Virus record (IMG/VR): IMGVR_UViG_3300022200_008215
Coordinates: 1-53,868 of that record
DNA: 53,868 nucleotides
Source: a virus
Direction: 5' to 3' (one strand)
The position numbers and the translations under genes are program-made. The notes beneath the pieces are model-generated. The model had not been told where the DNA came from. It saw nothing but the letters and a program-made list of their open reading frames with translations, and did no database searches. Of the stretch, positions 24,707 through 32,427 are shown in pieces; position 1 is the stretch's first letter, and each line of letters opens with the position of its first letter.

Positions 24707-26863
24707 TTACTTATTTTTGCAATGCTTTGGGTTACTTTTAGAAAGGTAAGGTTTTTTACATTCCGTTGATTTCTTGTGAACTCTTCCACATCTTCCACAA
24801 CAGGTTGCTTTTTCCTCGTTTAACTTCTGTTCTTTTTTTGAATCTCCTTCTAATAATTCTCCTCCTTCATAGGAAACTACTGTATTATCTGAATCATACC
24901 AATCTTCGACTCTATACCCACCATTAGGTAGTTTATTTACATGCTGTACATATCCTTGTTCGCTCTCTTTCCTAGCTAATTCTTTCATTTTACTTAAACT
25001 GTCTGAACTCTCTTCCTTAATTTCTTTATTTCTTTCTAATTTAACATCACCACTTGTAGTTAAAATCATTGATGCAGAGGTAGCACCATTTCCTTTATCA
25101 TATGATACAGAAACAAAATTTTCTACTGTTTTTGTTTTTGATTGTTTATTTTCTGCAAATAAGTCAAGATTTGTATCTACTACCTCTATATCATTTCCAC
25201 CAAAATCTTCTAATGCATCGTAGGCTGTTTCTTCTGAACTAAAGTAATAACTATCTGACCCGTTGTATATTACTTCTTTATAATATTTGTCATCTAAGAT
25301 CATTATAGCTTTTCTAGCATCTCTTACAGCTACCTTAATATAGTATACTCCTTTAGGGGCTTCGTTAATATTTCCAAGGTCTAACTTTATTCCTATTTTC
25401 TTTGCTGCTTTAAGAACTCCTGGTCTCAACCTGTCTTGATCAGACCTAGAAGCTTTTTTATATATATCAAATAAGGTAAGGTATCTCTGTCTTGGAGTCT
25501 CTTCACCAATTTCTGCTTCATTTATTTTTTTAGGTTTTTTCTCGGCTTTCAACATAGCTGTCATTTTTTTAATTTTTAGCTGTTGGTCCATTGGAAGTTG
25601 AGCTAATCTATCTTCTTCTTTTGCTTTAGCCCATTCTTCTTCAGACATACCCTCAGACATTTCTCTTTGAAGTTGATTAATGTAAGCATTAGCATCTCCT
25701 TCACTACCTTTAATGGTTTTTACTTTTTTACCATTTTTAAAAATATCGTATACACCTTTACTTAGGTATTTTTTAGTGTAAGTAGGTTTTTCTGGTTTGC
25801 TTTTCTCATATCCTTTTGGATCGTGAAACATTCCAATTTCATCTAAACTTACTATAGAATCGATTTCAGGTTCTTTAAGTTCAAAATCAAGGTAATGTTT
25901 AGCACCTACTATTGCAGTTTTAGCATTAGTAATTTTAGCCTGCCACCAAGCCGGAAAATCTACTTCACCAACACCCTCAAACTGATCTACCATTTTATAA
26001 AGTTCCATAGCATATTTTCCAATACGATATAGGTCTGCTTTTAACATATGTGGTTCGTTGTCTTCGTGTCCTAAATCTAGATCTTCATTTAAACCATAAG
26101 AACTAGCATTATCTATGAATCCTTGAAAGAATCCTTTTCTATATGCTTGGTGGTCTGGTTTGTTTTTAAATCTACCTTTAATTTTTTCAAATGCTTCTTC
26201 ACCAGCTTCATACCCCATTTCTTCAATATCAGCTAAGCCAATATTTTCTTCATATTCATCAGCTCCTACTTCGATATCTTTCGAATATTCCTGTTCGTTT
26301 AAAGAATTAAAGTATTTAACAAGATTATTTTTTACTAAATCTTTGTGAACTAGCGGCTCTCCAGATGGCTTAATTCCTACTTCGCCAATTTCTTTATCAA
26401 ATGAATCATCAACTAGGTGTAGAATACCTCCAGTTATGTAAAATGAAAACTCATCTTCAAAGTTGTTTTTGTACTCTATATAAATAGTAAATGAGTTAGA
26501 CATTATATCTTTTACTGTACCTCTTGCTACTTCATCTCCGACTTCTCTCAAAGCACTTACTAGTGTCTTTGCAATTTCCAGGGCTATAACTCTTGTCTCT
26601 TCGACTGAATATTCAATTTCCTGTTGCTCGCTTTTTAGCTTAACAGTCACATCAGGATTGTCTTTAGAGAATTCAGCTGCTTTTTTTTCATCTTCAAATT
26701 CTACAGCTTCTAGCTTTCTTTCTAAAGATTCTTTAAGTAGTTCTAATTTTTTTTTAGATATTAGCATACTTTGTTGTGAAAGTTTTCCTAACCCTCTGTC
26801 TTTAATTATATTTAGTGCAATTTTGCATTTTGATACACGTTCTTGAATTTCTTGATAAGTCAT
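24707..26863 (-). CDS. Large modular protein, possible gp21-processed polyprotein
   Basis: A 718-residue protein built of unlike modules joined by (I/L)NE or LLE motifs: LNE at 188-190, LNE at 258-260, INE|A at 447-450, INE|A at 499-502, LLE|G at 670-673 and LNE|E at 681-684. After 260 comes DLDLGHEDNEPHMLKADLYR (261-280) and a domain with WWQAKI, a block I recall as widespread in T4-like marine phages. The C-terminal 34 residues are a Cys-rich zinc-ribbon-like unit (CCGRCG at 688-693, C702, HC at 714-715). The N-terminal 115 residues are helical. The motifs match the T4 gp21 cleavage rule, so maturation into several peptides is proposed. Start chosen at ATG 26863, 26 nt after a TATTTATA motif. 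Function unknown. Confidence 0.65.
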   Translation of the reverse strand: MTYQEIQERVSKCKIALNIIKDRGLGKLSQQSMLISKKKLELLKESLERKLEAVEFEDEKKAAEFSKDNPDVTVKLKSEQQEIEYSVEETRVIALEIAKTLVSALREVGDEVARGTVKDIMSNSFTIYIEYKNNFEDEFSFYITGGILHLVDDSFDKEIGEVGIKPSGEPLVHKDLVKNNLVKYFNSLNEQEYSKDIEVGADEYEENIGLADIEEMGYEAGEEAFEKIKGRFKNKPDHQAYRKGFFQGFIDNASSYGLNEDLDLGHEDNEPHMLKADLYRIGKYAMELYKMVDQFEGVGEVDFPAWWQAKITNAKTAIVGAKHYLDFELKEPEIDSIVSLDEIGMFHDPKGYEKSKPEKPTYTKKYLSKGVYDIFKNGKKVKTIKGSEGDANAYINQLQREMSEGMSEEEWAKAKEEDRLAQLPMDQQLKIKKMTAMLKAEKKPKKINEAEIGEETPRQRYLTLFDIYKKASRSDQDRLRPGVLKAAKKIGIKLDLGNINEAPKGVYYIKVAVRDARKAIMILDDKYYKEVIYNGSDSYYFSSEETAYDALEDFGGNDIEVVDTNLDLFAENKQSKTKTVENFVSVSYDKGNGATSASMILTTSGDVKLERNKEIKEESSDSLSKMKELARKESEQGYVQHVNKLPNGGYRVEDWYDSDNTVVSYEGGELLEGDSKKEQKLNEEKATCCGRCGRVHKKSTECKKPYLSKSNPKHCKNK

Positions 26864-26889
26864 TGGTTTTGATATTTAAAAGCTATAAT

Positions 26890-26897
26890 TATAAATA
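26890..26897 (-). promoter_or_regulatory. Candidate late promoter motif TATTTATA (before 718-aa gene)
   Basis: Minus strand reads TATATTTATAATT, 26 nt before the ATG at 26863. Confidence 0.4.
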
Positions 26898-26900
26898 TAC

Positions 26901-27479
26901 CTATTTTATGTGTTCTGATAGGTGTGTTATATACTGCTTGATATTTTTTAATATTTTCTTTTTTTCTGAGTTGTTAGATTTCCAATCTTCTATATCCCCC
27001 TGTTCTGTAATAAAAGTATCTTGTGAATTAACTGTCTCTAGAGCCCACTGTTCTATATCTTTTACAAAGAGTTTCATACTGCCTTGCATCATTCTTTGTT
27101 CATACTGCTCAAATAGTCCTGCTTTCCTTAAGTCGGCTTCGTACTCTACAGTACATGGATCAAAACAAAACCCATGAATTTTGTACATTTTTTGAGCTAA
27201 GTGATGTTTCATCGGACCTCCGCAGTTAGGGCACCTTAGTGGTATACGAACAGCTTTTTTAGCTGCATCTAATTTTGTAACATTTTGTTTAATTCCGTTT
27301 TTAATTGTCCAATTTTTACCTGATTCTTCCCAAATATCACCCTCCTTGTATTTGCCTATTATTTTTTTGTAACCTGTTTGAGCTTTTGTTTTAGCTGTAT
27401 AGTCTTTATTAACTATATTCCTGACTCTCTGTACATCTCTTTGTTTAAATTCTTTCTTTAGTAACGATTCCTTACTCAT
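26901..27479 (-). CDS. Zinc-ribbon-like phage protein, unknown function
   Basis: A 192-residue basic protein. Residues about 80-115 hold CPNCGGPMKHHLAQKMYKIH then GFCFDPCTVEYEADL, giving Cys at two CxxC-like positions (CPNC and C-x3-C) that could bind zinc. The first 60 residues are Lys-rich and probably nucleic-acid contacting; the last 50 are acidic then basic helix. The pattern is one I associate with unnamed proteins of T4-like marine phages. It overlaps the HAD gene stop by 8 bp, so it is co-translated with it. Function not known; a late transcription or DNA-binding factor would fit but has no direct support. Confidence 0.6.
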   Translation of the reverse strand: MSKESLLKKEFKQRDVQRVRNIVNKDYTAKTKAQTGYKKIIGKYKEGDIWEESGKNWTIKNGIKQNVTKLDAAKKAVRIPLRCPNCGGPMKHHLAQKMYKIHGFCFDPCTVEYEADLRKAGLFEQYEQRMMQGSMKLFVKDIEQWALETVNSQDTFITEQGDIEDWKSNNSEKKKILKNIKQYITHLSEHIK

Positions 27480-28005
27480 ACTTTAATTCTTTTAATTTTT
27501 CTATAACATAATCTACATTTCCGTCTTTACATCTTATAGCAATTCCGCCTTTCGATATCCATTCTTCAATATTTGATTTTTTATCATCTATTAGAATTGA
27601 ATTCTCGTTAGCATATCTCTGCTTATCTTTTGAGTAAGCAAATATCACTTTTGGAGATGAAGGTATATTTTGTCTAACCCATAGGTTTTTTCCTAGTCTT
27701 GAGTTATTATGTCTTGAAGGAGATGTCAAAATTTGCGGGCTGTAAGGTTCTATAAAATTCCACAGTCTCTGTCCTTGAGGCATCCAGGGCATTTCTGACC
27801 AGAATTTGATACCTACTTCTCCGTCTATGATATTCCAAAAAGCTGCGGATCCAAATTCATCTTCATACTCTTTTGGATTGCTGTATCCTGTGTAGTGCTC
27901 AAACCTTGTTTCGAAGTCAGTTAATACTCCGTCCATATCACAGTAGATATTATACGGAGGCATAGTTTCTGATTTTTCTAATAACAAATCTTTTAGTTTT
28001 CCCAT
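27472..28005 (-). CDS. HAD-family phosphatase, 5'(3')-deoxyribonucleotidase-like
   Basis: A 177-residue HAD-fold hydrolase. Motif I is DMDGVLTDF (23-31) with nucleophile D23 and acid D25, motif II is probably LTSPS (93-97), and ILIDDKKSNIEEW holds the motif IV acidic pair. The overall plan matches small nucleotide phosphatases of the NT5C type, which dephosphorylate (deoxy)nucleoside monophosphates. A ten-residue extension, MGKLKDLLLE, precedes the domain and ends in LLE; ordinary NT5C-like enzymes start close to motif I. That leader is of the capsid-targeting type proposed here, so the enzyme may be carried in the virion. Overlaps the next gene by 8 bp and follows the 881-residue gene by 8 bp. 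Confidence 0.8.
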   Translation of the reverse strand: MGKLKDLLLEKSETMPPYNIYCDMDGVLTDFETRFEHYTGYSNPKEYEDEFGSAAFWNIIDGEVGIKFWSEMPWMPQGQRLWNFIEPYSPQILTSPSRHNNSRLGKNLWVRQNIPSSPKVIFAYSKDKQRYANENSILIDDKKSNIEEWISKGGIAIRCKDGNVDYVIEKLKELKYE

Positions 28006-28013
28006 ACCTTTTT

Positions 28014-30659
28014 TTACAGCAGTTGTCTTATTCCTAATGCTGGTAGTCTTTTACGCCATAGGGTAAGTATTTTTTCTTTTTGACTTGGTGTTATATCTTG
28101 TGAGTCTATATACCTGTTCACTACATCAGCAAAGGGTTTCTTTTCTTTTTTAGCCCTTAAGAGTAGTCCTTGTAAATTTGCATCTACCTCTTTTTCAAGC
28201 TCTAAATATTGATTAGCTCTTGATTTTTTTGATTTTATCCAAGCTCTTCTTTCAAGATCGTCTGCCATTCCTTTATTGGGGTTAGCAGTATCGCTTCCTA
28301 TGTTATGTGTTAGGTGTTCTATTTCATGTCTAACAATATCCTTTAATGTCATAGAAATCTCTTCCCATATTTCTGGTAGGAGTTGTTCATCTACTTCTAC
28401 ATCTATTCTAATGAAATCTCCTTCGTTGTCTGTACCTGCTCCTGTTGTCTCAATAACATCCATTGTCCCCGTATCGAATGTTAATTCTATTGTAGCTTCT
28501 ACATCGAAATTTGCTCCTAAACCTTCATAGTTGTCTTTATATTGAAACCCGTCTTCTCCTTCATCTACGGCTTGTTTCCATGCTTTGAAGATATTTGAGG
28601 ATATTGTATTTGTAAGTTTATCGTATTTACCTTCTGCCATCACTTCTTTTTTTTTACCATTTTTAATCTCATCTTCCCAGTTCCTGAAAGTTATATTCCC
28701 TTCTAAGTATGCTTCTTTTTCTATCTCTATTAAGTTACTATCTTCATTTGTATTAGTAGTTCCTACGGAACCTAATCTACCTTCTAAATTCTGTTTATGA
28801 TGAATCATCTCATGTGTAAAAGATCTCATTACATCTTTAGGGTGTCTTCCTTCTACGTAGAGAACTACTTCTTTCTTATTAGGGTCGTAGAATGCTGTAC
28901 GTCCAAAGAAATCACTTGATTCTGCTATATCTCTCCTAATTTTGACTTCAGGTAAGGGAGTTACTTTCATCTTTTGATCTATCATATACTCTAAAATAGA
29001 GCCCATATATGGTGTGTAATCAAAGCCAACTCTTTCTCCTTCTTTTTTATTCCGAACTGTTATACTATCTCCATTGAATACTATATCGTAGTACTCGTCC
29101 CCGAGTAGGGTAAGTAGTTTCTTATATACGGTAACTAGCATTGCTCTATCTTTTGACGCAATAACGCTTTTTGGAGCTATTGCTGTTCCGGAAGAACCTT
29201 CTTTAACTAATTGATTAGTGTTAAAAAGTTCGTGTAGTGTTTTATCTAAAGCTTCTTGCATTTGTATCTCTTTTTCTGATGGTGCACGCATTGCTGCTAT
29301 GTTTATACTTCTTTCTTTATCTGAGTTGTTTATTTCCTGTGGTGTCCATTCCCCGCTTTTTAAGTACCTGACAGAATTTCTTATTGAGTTAGCAGAAAAT
29401 TTACTGTCCTCTTCTCCTTCTCTTGGTAACTCTAATATTTCAACTGTTGGATATTTTTCTTTATTTTTTATAAAATAGTCAAACCTTTTTGCTTCTTCGG
29501 GAAGAGTTCCTGTTATGATTTTAGAATAGCTATTTTGATTATCATCTACAAAAGTATAAATGTCTCTTATGGGGGTTACTTCTGATAGGATTATATCAAC
29601 CGGTATCGGAAGGTATTTGGCATAAATTTCCCAAATACTCTTAGATTGTTCAGCGCTAATTCTTACTCCTTCTCGTACTTTAGGTCCTATAAATATAACC
29701 AACCTGTCTACTTTATCTGCTAAAAATTTTGCATTATTAAAATGAGCTTTGTGAGGTGGTTTAAATCCTCCGGCGTATAGTCCTACTGTTTTACCTTGCT
29801 CATCCTCTAGTATAGTATTTACTGTCTGTAGTGCTTTTTCTTTCCCTGCTCCTTTAGGTGTCCCCACTTCCCCTGATTTTACTGATACCATACTATTAAA
29901 AACACCTTTAATTCTTTCTTTTGATCTTGGATTTTTTACTTTAGATTTAATATCTTGTAGTAAATCTTCGAATGTTCCGTCTATGTTATAGTTTTTAAAA
30001 AGTTCTCTTATTAGTCCCCAATTTGTTGTACTCCATAGATCTTCTCTAGCAACTGTTTTGAAATCTTTTAATTTTACTTTCCTTAAAGTTAGTTTATTTG
30101 AACTTAAATTGAACTCTAATTCTTCATCTGGTGTAAGCTGTGGTACATCATTTATGCTTAATCTCTTGAGCAGTTCAACTGGGTTTTCTTCTAGTAGAAT
30201 AACTTTTACTAGTCCTAATAACAGTCCTTGTTTTTCGGCTGGTAGATCTAAGAAGCTATTTTTAAATGCATGTTCTTCGTCTGATAGTGATATGATATTA
30301 TCTACTTGTATGTATTTATCTTGCTGACCTGTAATTGGAAAGAGGATAGTAATTATTTCTCCAGAGTTGTAGTATTTTTTACCTGAATATTTTTCACTCT
30401 TAAAAGGAACTATAACGCTATCAGGTTCCGAAGTTACTGTTTTAATTATTCTCTGTTTAACTTCTTTCTTATCTTCTCCTTCGAATTGAACAATTAAGTC
30501 GAGGTCTCCAAAATCCGGCTTACTTCCTGCTTTAACACTTCCAGATAGTGATGCTTTTTTGAATCCTGGTATCTTTTCTAGAACATCTTTTACGTACTTA
30601 TCGAAAGTACGTTTAACATCTTTCTTTTCTATTCTCTGACCTCCGGCTACACCTGACAT
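28014..30659 (-). CDS. Multi-enzyme protein: nucleotidyltransferase, NMNAT-like adenylyltransferase, two HExxH domains
   Basis: An 881-residue protein. Residues 1-270 hold a pol-beta-type nucleotidyltransferase, GS (40-41) with D52-x-D54 and a third Asp near 120. Residues 291-435 are a cytidylyltransferase/NMNAT-like domain with GGFKPPHKAH (297-306) and SANSIR (422-427), close to the signature of NMN or pantetheine-phosphate adenylyltransferases. Residues about 490-660 carry a zinc-protease-like HEMIH (616-620). Residues 677-881 carry a second HEIEH (778-782). The boundaries coincide with ILE|D (283-286), LVKE|G (484-488) and VMAE|G (673-677), which look like gp21 sites, most convincingly the first. 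A phage NMNAT could rebuild NAD+ against NAD-depleting defences, but substrate is not proven. Domains intact; polyprotein status inferred. Confidence 0.75.
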   Translation of the reverse strand: MSGVAGGQRIEKKDVKRTFDKYVKDVLEKIPGFKKASLSGSVKAGSKPDFGDLDLIVQFEGEDKKEVKQRIIKTVTSEPDSVIVPFKSEKYSGKKYYNSGEIITILFPITGQQDKYIQVDNIISLSDEEHAFKNSFLDLPAEKQGLLLGLVKVILLEENPVELLKRLSINDVPQLTPDEELEFNLSSNKLTLRKVKLKDFKTVAREDLWSTTNWGLIRELFKNYNIDGTFEDLLQDIKSKVKNPRSKERIKGVFNSMVSVKSGEVGTPKGAGKEKALQTVNTILEDEQGKTVGLYAGGFKPPHKAHFNNAKFLADKVDRLVIFIGPKVREGVRISAEQSKSIWEIYAKYLPIPVDIILSEVTPIRDIYTFVDDNQNSYSKIITGTLPEEAKRFDYFIKNKEKYPTVEILELPREGEEDSKFSANSIRNSVRYLKSGEWTPQEINNSDKERSINIAAMRAPSEKEIQMQEALDKTLHELFNTNQLVKEGSSGTAIAPKSVIASKDRAMLVTVYKKLLTLLGDEYYDIVFNGDSITVRNKKEGERVGFDYTPYMGSILEYMIDQKMKVTPLPEVKIRRDIAESSDFFGRTAFYDPNKKEVVLYVEGRHPKDVMRSFTHEMIHHKQNLEGRLGSVGTTNTNEDSNLIEIEKEAYLEGNITFRNWEDEIKNGKKKEVMAEGKYDKLTNTISSNIFKAWKQAVDEGEDGFQYKDNYEGLGANFDVEATIELTFDTGTMDVIETTGAGTDNEGDFIRIDVEVDEQLLPEIWEEISMTLKDIVRHEIEHLTHNIGSDTANPNKGMADDLERRAWIKSKKSRANQYLELEKEVDANLQGLLLRAKKEKKPFADVVNRYIDSQDITPSQKEKILTLWRKRLPALGIRQLL

Positions 30660-30660
30660 T

Positions 30661-31572
30661 TTATACTGTTTTATATTTAGTTAAATTCGATTCATCCGGT
30701 AGGAATTTACCTTTAAGTGTTAATCTGTCTTGGTTTTCTATCCAATACGATTGTAAATCTTCGGGAATATCTGCTCTAGTACTGTCTAATATTTTTAAGT
30801 ACCTGTCGTATACACCATTCAAATCCTCTGTAGATAATCCCGCTTCTAATGTCTCTATTAATTTAAAGTAATCTCCAGCAGTCTCTTTATCTAACTTAAT
30901 ATTATATAACTTATTTAAAAGTTCTATAGCCTGTTGTGGACTATTAGCTACTATCTCTTGAGTTTCTTTATCTTTAACTCCATAATTGTGTGAAAAGGTA
31001 TATCCCTTATGTGAAAATAGAGCAACAATAAGTTGAGTTCTATGTAATCCTTTTACATTTCCTGAATAGGTAGTGGAGTGGTATGCAAAGGAAAGCCAGT
31101 CTACGTCTCCCACGTTTATATCTATCTGTACGTTATCACCTACTTCTTCTTTATTTTCATCAAACTGTGGAAATAAGAGGAATAATGCTCCTGCTCCTGA
31201 GCCTTTCACATCGGCTAAGATATCGGTATTACTTTCCTCAATTTTTTGAGCTACAGAAACTATAACAGCTCTCTTCATTAGTTGATCATCAGACGATGTT
31301 CTAGCTCGTTTTTTGAAACCATCGAATAGTTTATTAATATGGTCTTGATCTAATCCCCAATCGTTAATATCGTCAAAAGATTTTCCTGATAGGGCTAAGT
31401 CAATATCCCCTGAGTAGTCTTTTTTCCCTACAGATCCTAAAGTTTTCATCTCTCTAAAAAATGGTTCTGCTTTAGGAAAAATTGCTTTAAATTGCTTGAA
31501 AAATTCAAACAATGTAGGTTTTATATTCTCTTTTTTAATTGAAGCAGTATTATTAAAAACGTTACCTCCCAT
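30661..31572 (-). CDS. Pol-beta-type nucleotidyltransferase
   Basis: A 303-residue protein with the nucleotidyltransferase signature: TLGSVGKKDYSGDIDLALSG (44-63), that is GS followed by D56-x-D58, and a third acidic strand VQIDINVGDVDW near residue 149. A His-rich segment, FAYHSTTYSGNVKGLHR, follows. The next gene starts with a second domain of the same superfamily, so this is a tandem pair. Members transfer nucleotides to tRNA, antibiotics or proteins, and the MNT group includes toxin-antitoxin proteins; the substrate here is unknown. Upstream lies a class-2 motif ending 19 nt before the ATG and, further up, a TATTTATA motif. No (I/L)xE leader at the start. Confidence 0.75.
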   Translation of the reverse strand: MGGNVFNNTASIKKENIKPTLFEFFKQFKAIFPKAEPFFREMKTLGSVGKKDYSGDIDLALSGKSFDDINDWGLDQDHINKLFDGFKKRARTSSDDQLMKRAVIVSVAQKIEESNTDILADVKGSGAGALFLLFPQFDENKEEVGDNVQIDINVGDVDWLSFAYHSTTYSGNVKGLHRTQLIVALFSHKGYTFSHNYGVKDKETQEIVANSPQQAIELLNKLYNIKLDKETAGDYFKLIETLEAGLSTEDLNGVYDRYLKILDSTRADIPEDLQSYWIENQDRLTLKGKFLPDESNLTKYKTV

Positions 31573-31588
31573 ACTAATTTATTTTATT

Positions 31589-31610
31589 GACCTAAATATA
31601 TGAATTTATT
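31589..31610 (-). promoter_or_regulatory. Class-2 upstream motif (before nucleotidyltransferase)
   Basis: Minus strand reads AATAAATTCATATATTTAGG then TC, ending about 17-19 nt before the ATG at 31572. It is the fullest copy of the motif and nearly identical to the one at 6696-6713, with the same spacing. Confidence 0.45.
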
Positions 31611-31633
31611 TTAGATCTACCAACTATTTTATT

Positions 31634-31641
31634 TATAAATA
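31634..31641 (-). promoter_or_regulatory. TATTTATA motif (upstream of nucleotidyltransferase)
   Basis: Minus strand reads ACTATTTATAAAT, 61 nt before the ATG at 31572. The sequence is nearly palindromic here (TATTTATAAATA). The nucleotidyltransferase unit may thus have both motif classes. Confidence 0.3.
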
Positions 31642-31644
31642 GTA

Positions 31645-32427
31645 TTAAAGTTTAATGGAAGTAGGGTAAGACTTATATTTAGGTTTAACAGATGGGTTTT
31701 CTAATAAGTATAGTTTCTGTATTAGCTTAAATAATTCAAAATTTTCTTCAATTTCATCTATTACTTTAATCTGCCATCCTGCCCCTTGTATAACTTCCTT
31801 TTGTTTTGAAGGTCCCCTAGTACTTGCTTTTAACCAAATAATTCCTGTCCTTTGTATTTTAATTCCTTTCATCTCTTCTAGTGCTCTTGCATAAGCGGAT
31901 AATTGAAGATCATAGGATTTATGTAAGCTGTTGGATGTTTTTATATCCAGCAACCAAACTTCGCCGTGCATTTTAACAACTAGATCCGCTGTTCCTGCAT
32001 ACTTATGGGTATCAGAGTATACGAAGTCTTCTGCTGATATTAATTCTGGTTTATTTTCTTTCCAGAATTCTGTAAATTTAAGGATCATGCTCCAGACTAA
32101 TTCGCTGTACTTAGCTTTGCCGTAATCATCCATCCAGTGTACTTCTTCTCCTAGTACTAACCTTTCGGCAGCTTCGTGTACCTGGGTCCCTTCTTTACCT
32201 GCTTTCTGCATAATAATATCAGAATTATGTCCTACATCTTTTAGCCAAGTTTCAAAGAATCTATTTTTTGGCATATACTGTAGTATCGTCGTAACTGATG
32301 GATAGTAAGTATCTTCTCTTCTTTTGTAAACTCTGTTATCTAAGAAGTTGATTTGTTGTAATTTCCCATCAAAAGTTAACCGGTCTTTGGCATGTTCTTT
32401 TAAAATGTCTGTACCTTGTTTGATCAT
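31645..32427 (-). CDS. RecB/Cas4-like PD-(D/E)xK nuclease
   Basis: A 260-residue exonuclease-like protein. Motifs in order are GTQVH (80-84), GTADLVV (145-151, with D148), LLDIKTS (159-165, with D161 and K163) and LQLSAYA (174-180). This is the RecB-type nuclease set: metal-binding His, Asp, Asp and catalytic Lys, then the QxxxY-like helix. It suggests a DNA end-processing or recombination role. The ATG overlaps the stop of the primase gene (ATGA), so the two are translated together as a replication pair within a mostly structural region. No helicase domain is attached. Confidence 0.88.
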   Translation of the reverse strand: MIKQGTDILKEHAKDRLTFDGKLQQINFLDNRVYKRREDTYYPSVTTILQYMPKNRFFETWLKDVGHNSDIIMQKAGKEGTQVHEAAERLVLGEEVHWMDDYGKAKYSELVWSMILKFTEFWKENKPELISAEDFVYSDTHKYAGTADLVVKMHGEVWLLDIKTSNSLHKSYDLQLSAYARALEEMKGIKIQRTGIIWLKASTRGPSKQKEVIQGAGWQIKVIDEIEENFELFKLIQKLYLLENPSVKPKYKSYPTSIKL

